Of a DNA stretch of 64,000 bases, positions 41,001-52,695 are shown in pieces. Positions within the stretch are counted from its first letter, which is position 1, and every line of letters begins with the position of its first letter. The stretch spans positions 4,526,001 to 4,590,000 of the forward strand of contig JAQSEB010000023.1 of assembly GCA_030063045.1 (NCBI GenBank), in the 5' to 3' direction. Origin of the DNA: Pratylenchus scribneri (Eukaryota; Nematoda; Chromadorea; Rhabditida; Pratylenchidae). The notes below the pieces were generated by a model. It had not been told where the DNA came from and ran no database searches. It was given only the letters and a program-made list of their open reading frames with translations. Both the position numbers and the translations under genes were made by a program.

Positions 41001-44000
41001 GTTCGAATTGAGGCAGGCGAAGTGATGAACATTACAATCACAAAATCATTGCTTCAATTGATAAATCAACTTGGAGAGGTAAATTAATTTTTAAGATGAT
41101 TTAGAATAATTATTTGTTGGTTTAGTCATTTGAAAAAGCGGCTAAACAAATTACACCGCCAATAAGTCGTCAATTGCCAGGCACTTCATCCTATTTGCTA
41201 TTGAATGATACGGGCATAGCAATAAAAGTGCGAAACACCAATACATTAAAGGTAAAAAAGAATAATTTTTAATAATTTAGGCAAACGTAAAGAAGTGTGG
41301 TCCCGCCGAATTTTGATTTTAAAAATAAGGGAAACACGTTTTTATGCATAATTTTAGGCGCTGATCATGAATCTGAACTCGGAATTTTGATATCTTGTCA
41401 TCTTGGTAAGGTATTGCAACTTTTACCATGAAAAAGCATAGGGGGGACCAAGGGCATTTTTGGTAAAAAAATTTTCGGGGCCAATATATAGCTCATTCGA
41501 CGCGGCTTGACGAGCGGAATCCAATGGTACCAACTATGCATCGGAATACTGAAGAATATGCAAGTTATAAGTCAAAACCTTTACCAAGGCATAAAATATC
41601 TTTCGGTCATAACTCTGAAATTTCAAAATATTTCCATCTAAGAATGATACCATTGGATTCCGTTTGTCAAGCCGCGTCGAATGAGCTATATATTGGCCCC
41701 GAAAATTTTTTTACCAAAAATGCCCTTGGTCCCCCCTATGCTTTTTCATGGTAAAAGTTGCAATACCTTACCAAGATGACAAGATATCAAAATTCCGAGT
41801 TCAGATTCATGATCAGCGCCTAAAATTATGCATAAAAACGTGTTTCACTTATTTTTAAAATCAAAATTCGGCGGGACCACACTTCTTTACGTTTGCCATA
41901 ATTTAAATATTTTAGGCCAATATCGATCAAAAACCAATTGAATGTTCAATTGGAACATTCATTCCAATGGAAAGAATTGAGTCGGAAGGGAATAATGGCA
42001 ATGGCGAAATGAGGGGTGGAAATTGGCAAATGACCGAGGATCAACGCCAGGTGGAATTGTCTTTGCAATTGGCCGAACCCGAAACTGAGAGAAACGGTTT
42101 TTTATTTTTTTTTAATTTTTTAAATTATTATTATTTTTTTTAGTGAACATTTTGAGAGCCGAAATCCAATGCATTGATTTACCAAAGGAAGCTGATTCTG
42201 GTTGGAATTATATTTATTTAAAATTAATTACTGATTTAGGCAAAAAATGGGCTTTAATTGTTGACACTCGATTGGAAAATGCTCGACATTTGGTCACATT
42301 GCGTTCTCTTGTCAATGTAAATTTTGATTTAATTATTATATTAATTCAATTAAATTAATTTTTTAGTTTGTAAATCATTTGAATATGCCAATGGAAATTC
42401 GATCGATCAAAGATTTGGAGAAAACAAATTGTGGAGTGATTAAAAAATGTGCCGAACAATCATTGAACATTCCATTGCCTCAATTATATACGCCCAATGG
42501 TGAATTCGAAATTAGACCCGAAGGCGATGAATACGATTGGAGTAATAAGTAAATTCCGATTTTTAATTAAATTAAAATAATTTGATGTTTTTTTTAGATT
42601 TACTTGGCACAATTTTGATAGTGTTCGTCGTCAAACGGTGCGATGTGATGACCGAAAGAATATGAAGAAGGGAATATTTTTCGAAATCGGTACATTTTTT
42701 ACATTTTTAATTAAAAATTATTAAATATTTTTAATTTAGTTGTGGAAGAGGGAAAAATCAAAAAGGGTCCACGTTCGCAGAAATGCCACACTTATACCGT
42801 CCACATATTTCCACCAATTCATTTAAACAATACTCTGCCCGTTGAAATTAATATTTTGGAACCTCCGGAAGCAAGGCAAAAAGTTGAAAAAGGCGATGGA
42901 ATTGATTTGTTCAATTTGATCGCCGGAATTCCTTTCAGTTTTACAGTAAAAATATCGATTTTACACATTTTAATTTAATTTTTAGCTTAATTATGGCACT
43001 GAAACGTACAAATTGGCAATGCCAATCCCATCACCTTCGAATAGAGGCGATTTGCAAGTCATCGAATTGCAAAGTCTTTCAACATCTAAAAAATTGGTAA
43101 TAATTATTAAAAATAAAATAAATAATTATAATATTCAAGTATTTGGGAATTGCATGGAGCAGTGAATTTTTGCGCACAACAATGACTTTGTACACTCCAT
43201 ATTGGTTGGTCAATGCCACCGGAAAGGATATTATTTATAAGGTTATTTTTTTGATTTTTTACAATATAAAATAGCCAGAAAATAACTAGTCAAAAAAATT
43301 ATGTTTAAATTATTTTCGGTTCCAGGGTCTACAAAATGAAGAAAAGAAAAAAGATAAGCCTTGTTGTTCATGCTGTTGTGAATTAGTTAACAAATGCTGC
43401 AAAGCATTTTGTCCTTGTCGAAGGGATAACCCAACAGAACAGGTTTAGAATTTAATTTATTTTCTGGCTATTTTTAATTAGAAATTAATTTAAAAATATT
43501 TAAATTAATTCATTTTTTGCAGCAATACAATATGGATATTCACCATCCGGCAACCCAAAATCCCCGATTTTTGCCATTGACAAAGTCGGATTTCTTGGAA
43601 AAGAAAACGGCCAAAATGCGATTCCTGGATTCGGAATGGACCACCGATTTTCCATTGGATATTGCCGGCAGCAGTGGACGAATAACATGCCAATCCGCCG
43701 ATAATGAATATGAAGTAATTATCATAAAATAATTAAATATATAATTAAATAATTAAAGGTAACTGTTGATGTTCAACTATGCCAATCGGGACTCACAAAA
43801 GTTGTGACAATTTCACCCTTCTATTTGTTACAAAATGACAGCAAAGTTGGCATTGAAGTGCGAGAGCCGAATCGAAAAGATCAATGGATAAAAGTACCCG
43901 CAAATTCAGTAAATTAAATTAATTAAAAATAATAAATATATTTTAATTAATCGAGGTTATTGGATTTTGGCCACAACAAAAGAACAAACGGAAAACATTG

Positions 44001-46933
44001 ATTGCTCGTTTTTCCAATACCACCGAAGAATCAATACAATTTCCATTTACGGAATCCTTTGAAGGATTTGCCCGAATTTCAAATGATGTAAATATTTTTA
44101 ATTAATTATTTTAATTAATATTAATTTTAAAATAGTTGATTGGTATTTATGTGATTGTTTCGCTCTCCGATGACTCATCCGTAATTCACATGGAACAATT
44201 CGTGCCCGGAATGGCACCGGCAATTTTGATGAATGCAACGGACATTCCCGTGGATTATTGGCAATCCGGAATTGAGGACAAAAAGCGAACATTGGAGCCA
44301 GGGAAATTTGTGCCTTTTGCCTGGGATGACATTGTTTTGGAGAAAAGCACTGAAATACCAAAAATCGAATGGAATTCGGGCGAGGGATCCGGCTCAGACA
44401 TGCTTCAACACAATCGAGACCAATCATATTTGCCAACACGAACAACCTCATATCATTATTGTGTTTCATTTTTGAATGGAAGACAACGAGTGTTTTTGGT
44501 AAATTTTTATTAATAATTAATTTAATTATTATTTTTAAAGTTTACCAATGATTCAACCGTTTCATTCCTCGCTTTGCAAGCCTATGAAATGGAACAACCA
44601 AATATGGAAATTGAATTTCGACTTCATTCGCTTGGAATTTCCCTGGTTAATAATATGGAGAGTAGGGAAGTCATTTATATGGTAAAATAATAGTTTTAAA
44701 TTATTAAATATATTTTAATTAAATTTAAAGGTAATTTCAACAACGAGTACATCAAAGGATGGCTTATGGATACAATATCGCCAAACTGACCATCAAACAA
44801 CACTTTGGGTCAAATTGCACAATTTCCAAATTGACAATCAATTGCCGAATGCCATTTTCCCCTGCTTCCTTGGAATGGTTCCACAATCGAAAAGTGTTGT
44901 TAAAAATGGTTTAAACTTTGAATATTTTAAACATTAATTCATCAATTTAAATTTAGATCCAAAACCATTCCTTGAGCTTTCTTTTGTGATGAACCAATCA
45001 GAGCATACAAAAATTGCCGAAATTAAATTGCTGGATGTTCTCATCCAGGAGTTTGCAATTCGACTTGACCAATCGGTTATCAATGAAATATTGGATTTAT
45101 TACCGAAAGAAAGCATCGAAACCGACTACAATGTTTGCTGATTTAATTTAAATATAATTTATTAAATATTATTTGATTTTTCAGAAGGATTTATATTTGA
45201 AGGATATGGAATTGACCAAGGACAATTTGAACAAAAGAGCATTGCAAACCAGAGTTTCCCAGGCAAAGGCATATTATGAACGAATGCATATTTCCCCATT
45301 AATGGTAAATATAATAATAATTGAATTGAATATTAATAAAAATTGTTTTTAGATCCATTTGAGTTTTTCGCAAGGACATTCCAAAGGAGACAAAAATGAT
45401 GCAGCTGTCGGTATCCAATGGGAATTCCTGAATTTAGTGCTGAAAAGTGTTGGTGTCACATTGACCGAAATCCAGGATGTCACTTTCAAGTTCAATTTTA
45501 TTTTAATTCCATTTTAAAATTTAAATTATTTAGATTGGCTTTCTTCGAACGACAAGCAAAATTCTACAATCGAAATCAATTGACGGCCGAAATTCAATCG
45601 CATTATATTCGTCAATTCATCAAACAAGCATATGTTCTTGTGCTTGGCCTGGACATTATTGGCAATCCATTTGGGCTGATTCGGGATTTGCAAACTGGCA
45701 TTGAGGATTTCTTCTACCAACCAATACAGGGGGCAGTCACTGGTCCAATGGAATTTGTTGAGGGAATGACATTAGGCGTTCAAAGTTTATTCAGGTAATT
45801 CAAAAATAAATATTTAATTTAATATTTCTACATATTTTTAGTCATTCGGTTGGAGGAGTTTTGGGTGTTGCATCCCGAATCACGGGTACATTGGGCAAAG
45901 GGGTCGCCGCTCTCACATTGGATGTAAAAATCAAATCAATTTTAATTTAAATATTTAAAATTATTAAGGAAGAGTATCAACGAAAAAGACTTCAAGGAAG
46001 GCAACAACCAACCAATTTTGGGGAAGGAATGTTTCGAGGAATACGCGGTGTTGGTTCCGGCGTTTTTGAGGGAGTCACAGGTTGGGATTAATGTTCTCTG
46101 TCTCTCATAAAATACCATTTCCAATTTGAGGAGTCGTCACAAAGCCAGTGGAAGGAGCCAAAAAAGGCGGATTTTCAGGATTCATCAAAGGAGCGGGCAA
46201 GGGGGTTGTCGGAGTAGTTGCGCGACCAGTATCCGGTGTTGTTGATTTGGCCACAAATGTGGCTGATTCCGTCAAAACGTTGGTTTTCTTTTGAATTTTA
46301 CAAATTAATCCACTAATTTATAGTGTCGTCTCTCATGTGGAAGTGATTAAACCAATTCGGCCACCCCGTGTCATTTCCAATGACAAAATTGTTCGACCAT
46401 TTGTATTTGAGGAAGCAATTGGCTGTAAAATATTCACGGTAAATTTCAATAATTTTTTTTTTTTAAATAACTTTTTAATTTAAAGGAAATCAACAAAGGT
46501 GATTTTGCGCAAACGGATTCATTTTTAACCCATGGATTCATTTCCAAATATACGATCTTTGTTGTCACCGACAAGTCTGCTTATTTTGAATTATTAAAAT
46601 ACATCATTTTATTCAAGGCATGTGATTGTGGCTCGCCAACATGAATTAACAAAGAATTGGAACGCAGATTGGAGTCCAACATATTCGGAAATTAACAAAC
46701 CAGAATGGATTAATCCGGACCCAACCAATTTTGGTATATATTATTTTATTTATTTATTTTGAATGAATGAACATTTTACAGGTGTTAAAATTGGATTGAA
46801 GGAAGCAAGAGGTGGAGTGCTGAACATATTTAACTCATCCAAAAACAAGCCGAAGGTGTTTTATTTCACCACAGAGAATGCTGCCAAAAGAATTTTCGAA
46901 AGGATGCTGAGTGCATGGGAGGCTGCAGCTTAA
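35097..46933 (+). CDS. vps-13: VPS13 bridge-like lipid transfer protein
   Basis: Moves phospholipids between membranes at organelle contact sites. It has 53 exons and 2926 residues (human VPS13A about 3170). First exons: 35097-35196, 35242-35392, 35437-35564, 35614-35777. Last: 45842-45923, 45969-46080, 46131-46278, 46324-46438, 46486-46574, 46618-46733, 46782-46933. The N-terminus [19 protein letters not shown] with [14 protein letters not shown] is the chorein domain. The middle holds long hydrophobic-groove repeats. VAB-type repeats occur near residues 1800-2400 ([15 protein letters not shown]). The C-terminal ATG2-like region has [19 protein letters not shown] and [16 protein letters not shown], and a PH-like end ([24 protein letters not shown]). 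Exon 43326-43442 is an odd cysteine-rich insert. The intron 41252-41915 carries a fold-back element. Every intron I modelled here is GT-AG. Confidence 0.95.
35197..46781 (+). other. vps-13 internal exon map
   Basis: Remaining exons: 35822-35880, 35923-36065, 36105-36351, 36389-36560, 36603-36863, 36907-37064, 37110-37398, 37445-37639, 37683-37830, 37880-37940, 37984-38394, 38441-38624, 38667-38762, 38804-39094, 39142-39283, 39333-39443, 39495-39823, 39869-39952, 39995-40102, 40145-40294, 40338-40529, 40572-40820, 40875-41078, 41126-41251, 41916-42096, 42144-42316, 42367-42548, 42598-42689, 42740-42945, 42986-43096, 43140-43241, 43326-43442, 43523-43714, 43759-43908, 43956-44087, 44136-44498, 44541-44681, 44731-44908, 44957-45132, 45185-45304, 45353-45489, 45534-45794. 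Phase is continuous through all of them. Confidence 0.85.
41280..41897. mobile_element. Fold-back (hAT-type) element 2, 618 bp, inside a vps-13 intron
   Basis: A long palindrome like element 1. It begins GGCAAACGTAAAGAAG and ends with the inverse, with arms of about 300 bp. The exact 8-base duplication ATAATTTA lies at 41272-41279 and 41898-41905. Removing the element and one duplication leaves a normal short AT-rich vps-13 intron, so the insertion site was intronic. As part of vps-13 pre-mRNA it should fold into a long double-stranded hairpin. It has no coding capacity. Confidence 0.87.
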
Positions 46934-47819
46934 TTGGAAGAAATATGAAAAGAATGAATAAAAATTCTATTGTCAAAATCATTGACACGCAATTATTCCA
47001 CTTCATTTAAAAATTCTTTCTCTTGTAACCTTTCTTTGACTACCTTTTGCTTATTTATTTACTCTCCGAGTGTTGCCTTTTGATAATTAAAAACGCTAGA
47101 TGACAATTCATTTTAAATTTGCTTATAAAATAAGTATAAAATATGAATTTTACTGATTCTATATATTTTCCTGAATGTTTGGATAAAATTATTTCTGATT
47201 TTTTGTATTTCATTCCGGAAAGTTTTAATTCTGATTTTTGTGTCCGAAAGTTTTAATTCTGATTTTGTTTTCCGGTTGTTCCGGAAAGTTTTAATTCTGA
47301 TTTTGTTTTCCGGTTGTTCCGGAAAGTTTTAATTCTGATTTTGTTTTCCGGTTGTTCCGGAAAGTTTTAATTCTGATTTTTGTGTTTCTTTCCGGAAAGT
47401 TTTAATTCTGATTTTGCTTCCGGTTGTTCCGGAAAGTTTTAATTCTGATTTTTGTGTTTCTTTCCGGAAAGTTTTAATTCTGATTTTGTTTTCCGATTGT
47501 TCCGGAAAGTTTTAACAAATATTCTGTTTGGAGAAAATTAGAATGTTTGGAAGGGTAAAAAATCAATTTTTTTTATTTATTTTTTCTTATAAACACTAAA
47601 AAGGGGGCTTTTAAATAGAAGGGTGCTTCTTTTACTAGAGTGAAGGACATTATTGCTCTAAGGCCTATCAATGGAAGGCCTTCTGCTAGAGAGGGGGAAG
47701 TCATAGAGGAATACGGTAATGTTTTCTGTGCTTCTGCTTGGGTATTTTTCATATATTTATACAGCATAGATTCGAAAATGCACATTTAAGTGTCCAATCA
47801 AATTCAAATCCATTCATTA
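46934..47819. other. Intergenic between convergent vps-13 and the LCAT-like gene
   Basis: It contains the minisatellite at 47214-47515 (listed separately). The stretch 47560-47760 is less AT-rich, with an open leftward frame (47573-47785) that matches nothing I know; it may be an old repeat. Confidence 0.5.
47214..47515. repeat. Minisatellite, units of about 36-40 bp, nine copies
   Basis: Each unit carries ccggaaagttttaattctga followed by a T-rich spacer, in two forms (ttttgttttccggttgtt and tttttgtgtttctt). Copies alternate between the two spacers, and the second copy is degenerate (tccgaaag). Confidence 0.9.
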
Positions 47820-49867
47820 TCAAATACATGTTAATGGCACAACAACTTCCATTAATTCCTTTGTTATTTTCGATGCTTCATTCTTTGAGTTCATCAATTC
47901 CATCATTTCTTCCTCCACATTTTCTCCCATCTTTCCCATTTGAATTCTATTTAATATTTCCCAATTTTGTCGTCCATTAAGGCAAAAAATTTCCACGTTT
48001 TTTCTAATCCATCGATTTGCTTTCATTCCCGATGGACATTTGGCCACTTTTTCTTGAATGCAAAATTGTTGCCAAGTTGGCTTAATGGAGAAGGTTTTTT
48101 GCTCCATTTTTCCTTTCGGATCTTCCACAACGGCAAAATATTCGTCTTTTCGAAGTTTGCCAAACAAAATTTCGCTCAAATGATTGAAGAATTTTTGCGC
48201 AGAAAGCACCGATTTGTGGTCTTCTCCGGGCAATTCCAACACAGAAATCTATGGGGAAAATATTCATAATTTTATGAGAAAGGGGGGCAATGATTTATAA
48301 TTAAATTATTAAAGACTAAATCCCATTATATTCATTCCATAATTTTTATACCTTGTCATTTTGCTCCTTCCATTTCTGGCAAACCCTCAACGACTCAATG
48401 TTTACGGTTCCATCCCCATCCCCATAAATAATTTCATCAGGCTTTGATCCATCCAAAAATGATTGCATTTCATTGAAACGCAATTTCAATTTAACATCAA
48501 TATTTGTTCCATAAATGCAATGCATCTACAAAATGTAGAGGAGAATTTAATTCTATTCATTGAAATTATTGCCGGAATGTCTCCATTATGGCTGATTGAA
48601 TGGTCACGATAAATTGGCAATAAATGGGAGGAATTGGTCAGCCAAAAGAATTCCTCAATTTTATCCAATCCATAATGAAATGCCGAATTCTGGCCAATTT
48701 CAACGAAAGAATACGAAGAATTGAAAGCATCGGAATGGGGCATCAGAATTGCGGGTGAGGCAATGGAACGAACAAAATCACGAATATAAATGGCCTTCAA
48801 CAAGGAAATGCCTGCAAATTTTTGGTCATCGCCTGAATGGGCATAAATGAAATATGGAATTAGAATAACAAAAAATGAACCAATCAACAAATTGAAGACC
48901 GTATGCGAAGATCCACCAAAAGGGGCGGCCACATTCACCGTCGATTCCACATATTTTTGACGCCATTCCTTTGTGAAATGACATCATTCATAAAAGAAAA
49001 GAATAAAAACTTGATTGGTCCATTGTCGGAAGAAATGATGCAAAATAATATTCCCGTAACTATGAGCCAATAAAATTGCCTTTTTGCCCCCATTTTCCGC
49101 CACAGCCAATTCAATTTTCGCTTTCAATTGTGCATAAAATTCATTTAATTTTGCTTAAATTTGTGACAATAAATTCCCCCAAAAATGTGTATTTTACGTG
49201 ATGATGGATGATGACGCCAATCATAGACGGCACCAAAAAGGTTTTTGGCCTCAGTGTAGCCATTCTGCTGAAGCCAAAAGATCAAAGGGCGAAAATAGGG
49301 TTCCGTACAATTCCACCACCAAAACCCTTTGTCACGCCATAGGCACTAAAATTAAGTGATGGGGATCAAAGAGAATGCGGGTGAAGGATGCCTGAATGGA
49401 TTCTAATCCCCCAAATTGTTCATCTCGGTCATGGAATGAAACATTGACGCCGGCACGATCCTGGAATGTGCCATCGGCCTCATTATGGTCCAATCTGTTC
49501 AGTGAATGATGATTAACAAATATTTTGACCATATTTAATATTGTTTACCCCATCCAATAGAATTCACAATCCGGATTTCGGACCAATTTTAATTTACTGA
49601 TCCAGGATTTATGAAATGCCGTTTCATTTTCCATGCATTTATGATTTGGCGGATATTTAATATTTTTGCCAGAAACATAAACTTTACTGCCGATGAAACC
49701 ATGTACTGAAGGGAAAATGGGATAAATTATGGGTGAAGGGATTATTTACCAAGGAAAATGGGGTGGAGTTGGTCCTCTTCAGTGCCACCAAAATTGGCAT
49801 TTTCAGAGGCAAAATGCGGTTCAAATTGGAAGAATAAAATTAAGAATATTGAAAATGGAAAAATCAT
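47820..49867 (-). CDS. LCAT / lysosomal phospholipase A2 (PLA2G15)-like acyltransferase
   Basis: Secreted or lysosomal serine acyltransferase/phospholipase acting on phospholipid acyl chains. Exons from the start: 49867-49750, 49705-49549, 49494-49392, 49345-49198, 49153-49011, 48968-48881, 48832-48573, 48525-48352, 48248-47820, giving 539 residues. It has a signal peptide (MIFPFSIFLILFF). The catalytic triad is readable: Ser about 207 in ILLAHSYGNII, Asp about 377 in IIYGDGDGTVN, His about 408 in LPGEDHKSVLS. Other family marks are LFGAVYDWR, VNVAAPFGGS and MHCIYGT. AHSYGN is closer to the AHSMGN of PLA2G15 than to GHSLG of plasma LCAT. Two introns start with GC: 49391-49346 (CAG|gcatcc) and 48572-48526 (CCG|gcaata). 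The C-terminal 130 residues beyond the usual end are charged and unrecognised. It converges on vps-13. Confidence 0.9.
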
Positions 49868-50374
49868 TTTTGGATAGTCAATTTTAGAGAAAGAAAGAGG
49901 AGGAAAAGGGAAAAGCCGCTTTAATAGGTATTTGGGCGATAATCAATGTTCAAATTGAACAAAAAAGCAATATCATATAAAATACAAAAATTATAGTGCT
50001 ATAAGCCTATTTCCGTAAATTTTTGGGGATAGTTTTTAGCCAATTGATAATACGTAGGGAAAATTAATCATGCAAGGAATGGAGGGGAGTGCCGGGGCCA
50101 AAAAAGTTGATGGATCAGTTTGGTTTAAAAAAGCAGACAATAACTCTGATCATTGCTCTGATTGAAATTGAATTGCTCAACAAAATGTGGACTAAAATTG
50201 GAATGATTAAAATATTAATCCACTAAAAACCGTTTTTAATTCCAATTTTGTAATTTATAATTGCCAGTAAAAGATTATAAAATTGTATTTATTTCGAACA
50301 AATTGTGACAAATTTTATATAATTCAATCCATAAACCAATTAAATTAATTTGCATCAATTCCAATTAATCCTCT
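49868..50374. other. Intergenic, AT-rich
   Basis: 507 bases between the start of the LCAT-like gene and the end of the next leftward gene. Nothing recognisable is visible; part of it should be the LCAT-like promoter. Confidence 0.5.
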
Positions 50375-50952
50375 TTATTCGAATGATTCTTGAATGGATG
50401 CTTGCAATTGGCTTGTCCTTCGCATCATCACTCCAATTGCGGCCGTTATTTCCGCCTCCTCTTTCGGTGTTCCCACCCCACTGTCCGCTCCTCCATTCAC
50501 TTGGCCATATGCCTTGGAATATAATTGAATACATTCGAGGATTGTTTCATGGGAAGACGAATCCGCTGGTCCGGGTTTTTCCTCCGTATATGCCTTTTTC
50601 AATACGGCAATGCTTTGTTGCAATTCTTTTTGCACAGCTACAAGGTCCGATTGCTAATAAATATGAGAGAAAATGGAATTTGGTCAATTTGAAATGCCCT
50701 TTAAAAACCAACTTCCTTTTGGGCCTCCTCTCCAGCTGGAACGGTGCCATTATGGATTTGAACACGTCCTTGGAGAATGAGCACTCCAACGGCATGTTGG
50801 CATGAGGCAAGCCGGGCTTTTGCCTGCAAATTCCTTGCCTGAACATTGGCCAAAATGACATGGGCTGCCGCATTTGGGGGTGGTGGCGCATTCTGAGCAG
50901 AAATGAAGGAAATGAGGAGGAAAAGAAAATTAATTCTAATGAGGGAAATCAT
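50375..50952 (-). CDS. Small secreted protein, family unknown
   Basis: Two exons from the start, 50952-50713 and 50653-50375, joined in phase 0 with a 59-base intron; 172 residues. Residues 1-19 are a clear signal peptide (MISLIRINFLFLLISFISA), followed by a Pro/Ala linker. The mature part is predicted helical by eye (NVQARNLQAKARLASC, LVAVQKELQQSIAVLKKAY, TILECIQLYSKAYGQ, AAIGVMMRRTSQLQASIQES), with only two cysteines, which could pair. One N-glycosylation sequon (NGT) is present. It could be a bundle of four or five helices. I do not recognise a family; it is not an obvious SXP/RAL-2 or FAR protein. A second in-frame codon pair upstream of 50952 is not ATG, so this start is the natural one. 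Confidence 0.75.
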
Positions 50953-51530
50953 CGTCAAAAATTAATGAATATGAAAATTATGTCCCAATTCGATGGGCCT
51001 ATAAATTATCCTCAAAATGGGGATGGACACGCTCAAAAAAGTACTTTTGAATTTGTTCAGATTGAAAGCAAAAAATGTGAATGGATATGGAAATTTGGAA
51101 AAGACAAATTGATGGATTGAATCTTGAGTGAATTTTAATGAATATAGTTTGGGGGAATATATTAGGAATTGATAATTCCCTCCGGCCTATTTATTTGCAC
51201 ATCTGCTTCAAATTCACCAAAAATTGACTTCAAGGGCAAAAATTAATGAAATTTGTATATTTTATTGGGTGATAAACTTACAATTACAATTAGTCAACAT
51301 TCAACAATTAGATTTATCGGTGTGCTTTTGATGAAAAAATTTGAAAAATTTGTCTTGTTGGTTTTCTTTTGATTGTGATGAGATGATGAAAACAAGATTA
51401 CAATGAATTTGGGGGAATGAACGAATAAAATAGCCATAAAAATATGAAAATGAATGAATAGGAAATGGTAAAATTTTAGAGCATTGCTTTTTATCATTCA
51501 TATAATTTGTAATAGTTTTGTCAATGTCTA
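50953..51530. other. Intergenic, AT-rich
   Basis: No supported gene. Open frames at 50860-51120 (+) and 51294-51501 (-) overlap genes or consist of simple sequence. Confidence 0.5.
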
Positions 51531-52287
51531 ACAGGCGGAATTAAAACAGGCGGAATTGTTCTTAGTTAACCAGACGGAATTATTTTAACCAGGCGGAATT
51601 ATTCTAAGTTAACCAGGCGGAATTTTTCTAAGCTAAAACAGGCGGAATTATTCTTAGTTGACCAGGCGGAATTATTCTAAGCTAAAAAGGCGGAATTATT
51701 CTTAGTTAATCAGGCGGAATTAAAACAGGCGGAATTATTCTTAGTTAACCAGGCGGAATTATTCTAAGCTAAAATAGGCGGAATTATTCTTAAGTCAACC
51801 AGGCGGAATTATTCTTAACTAACCAGGCGGGATTATTCTTAGTTAACCAGGCGGAATTATTCTTAGTTAACCAGGCGGAATTATTCTTAGTTAACCAGGC
51901 GGAATTATTCTAAGTTGACCAGGCGGAACTATTCTTAGTTGACCAGGCGGAATTATTCTTAGTTGACCAGGCGGAATTATTCTTAGTTAATCAGGCGGAA
52001 TTAAAACAGGCGGAATTATTCTTAGTTAATCAGGCGGAATTATTCTTAGTTGACCAGGCGGAATTATTCTTAGTTGACCAGGCGGAATTATTCTTAGTTA
52101 ATCAGGCGGAATTAAAACAGGCGGAATTATTCTTAGTTAACCAAGCGGAATTATTCTAAGTTGACCAGGCGGAATTATTCTAATAAGTTGACCAGCAGGC
52201 GGAATTAAAACAGGCGGAATTATTCTTAGTGACCAGAGGCGAAATTAAAACAGGCGGATTTATTCTTAGAAACAGGCGGAATTATTT
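51531..52287. repeat. 24-bp minisatellite, roughly three dozen units
   Basis: The unit is caggcggaattattcttagttaac (24 bases, shown here in two parts: caggcggaattattctta, gttaac). Shorter variants (caggcggaattaaaa) interrupt the array, as do third-position variants ttgacc, ttaatc and aagcta. The block order shows higher-order repetition: a short unit followed by three or four long ones recurs. No unique spacers are present. The array ends about 400 bases before the EF-hand gene. Confidence 0.93.
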
Positions 52288-52695
52288 ATTCACATAAATT
52301 GAATGAATGCTCTAGATATTTGCTTATAATTTAGACATTTGCACTTTAAATTTGAAGTTTTGAAATTGAATTCATTTATGTCTTCGTAAAAATCGACGAA
52401 TATTTCCATTTTTTTGCAAAATTCAATTCATTCAGACAAACAAACAAATTTCGTTTTTCCAATTTTTCAGCCATTTTCTTGAATAAAATCACGGGTTTTT
52501 TGTATTGCTTTCAAAGTTGAGAATAAAAGAAGGAAAAAATGGAAGAATAATAAAAAAAAGGGAAAAGTGGCAAAAAATTGGGCGATTTCGGGGGTTACAA
52601 AACAATTTTTACAGTATTTAAATGGGCAAATTTGAGGAGAAACAAATTATTTCATTCAAAATTATTATAAAAAAAATATTACGATTATTCGAAAA
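52288..52695 (+). promoter_or_regulatory. Probable promoter region of the EF-hand gene
   Basis: 408 bases between the minisatellite and the start codon at 52696. A TATA-like tatttaaatg lies at about 52615-52624, some 70-80 bases upstream of the ATG. No trans-splice acceptor is evident close to the start. This is inference from position and one motif. Confidence 0.35.

Noticed and set aside
51531..52287. CRISPR-like regular array
   Set aside because: Units are contiguous 24-bp copies with no unique spacers, in a clearly eukaryotic, intron-rich genome; it is a minisatellite.
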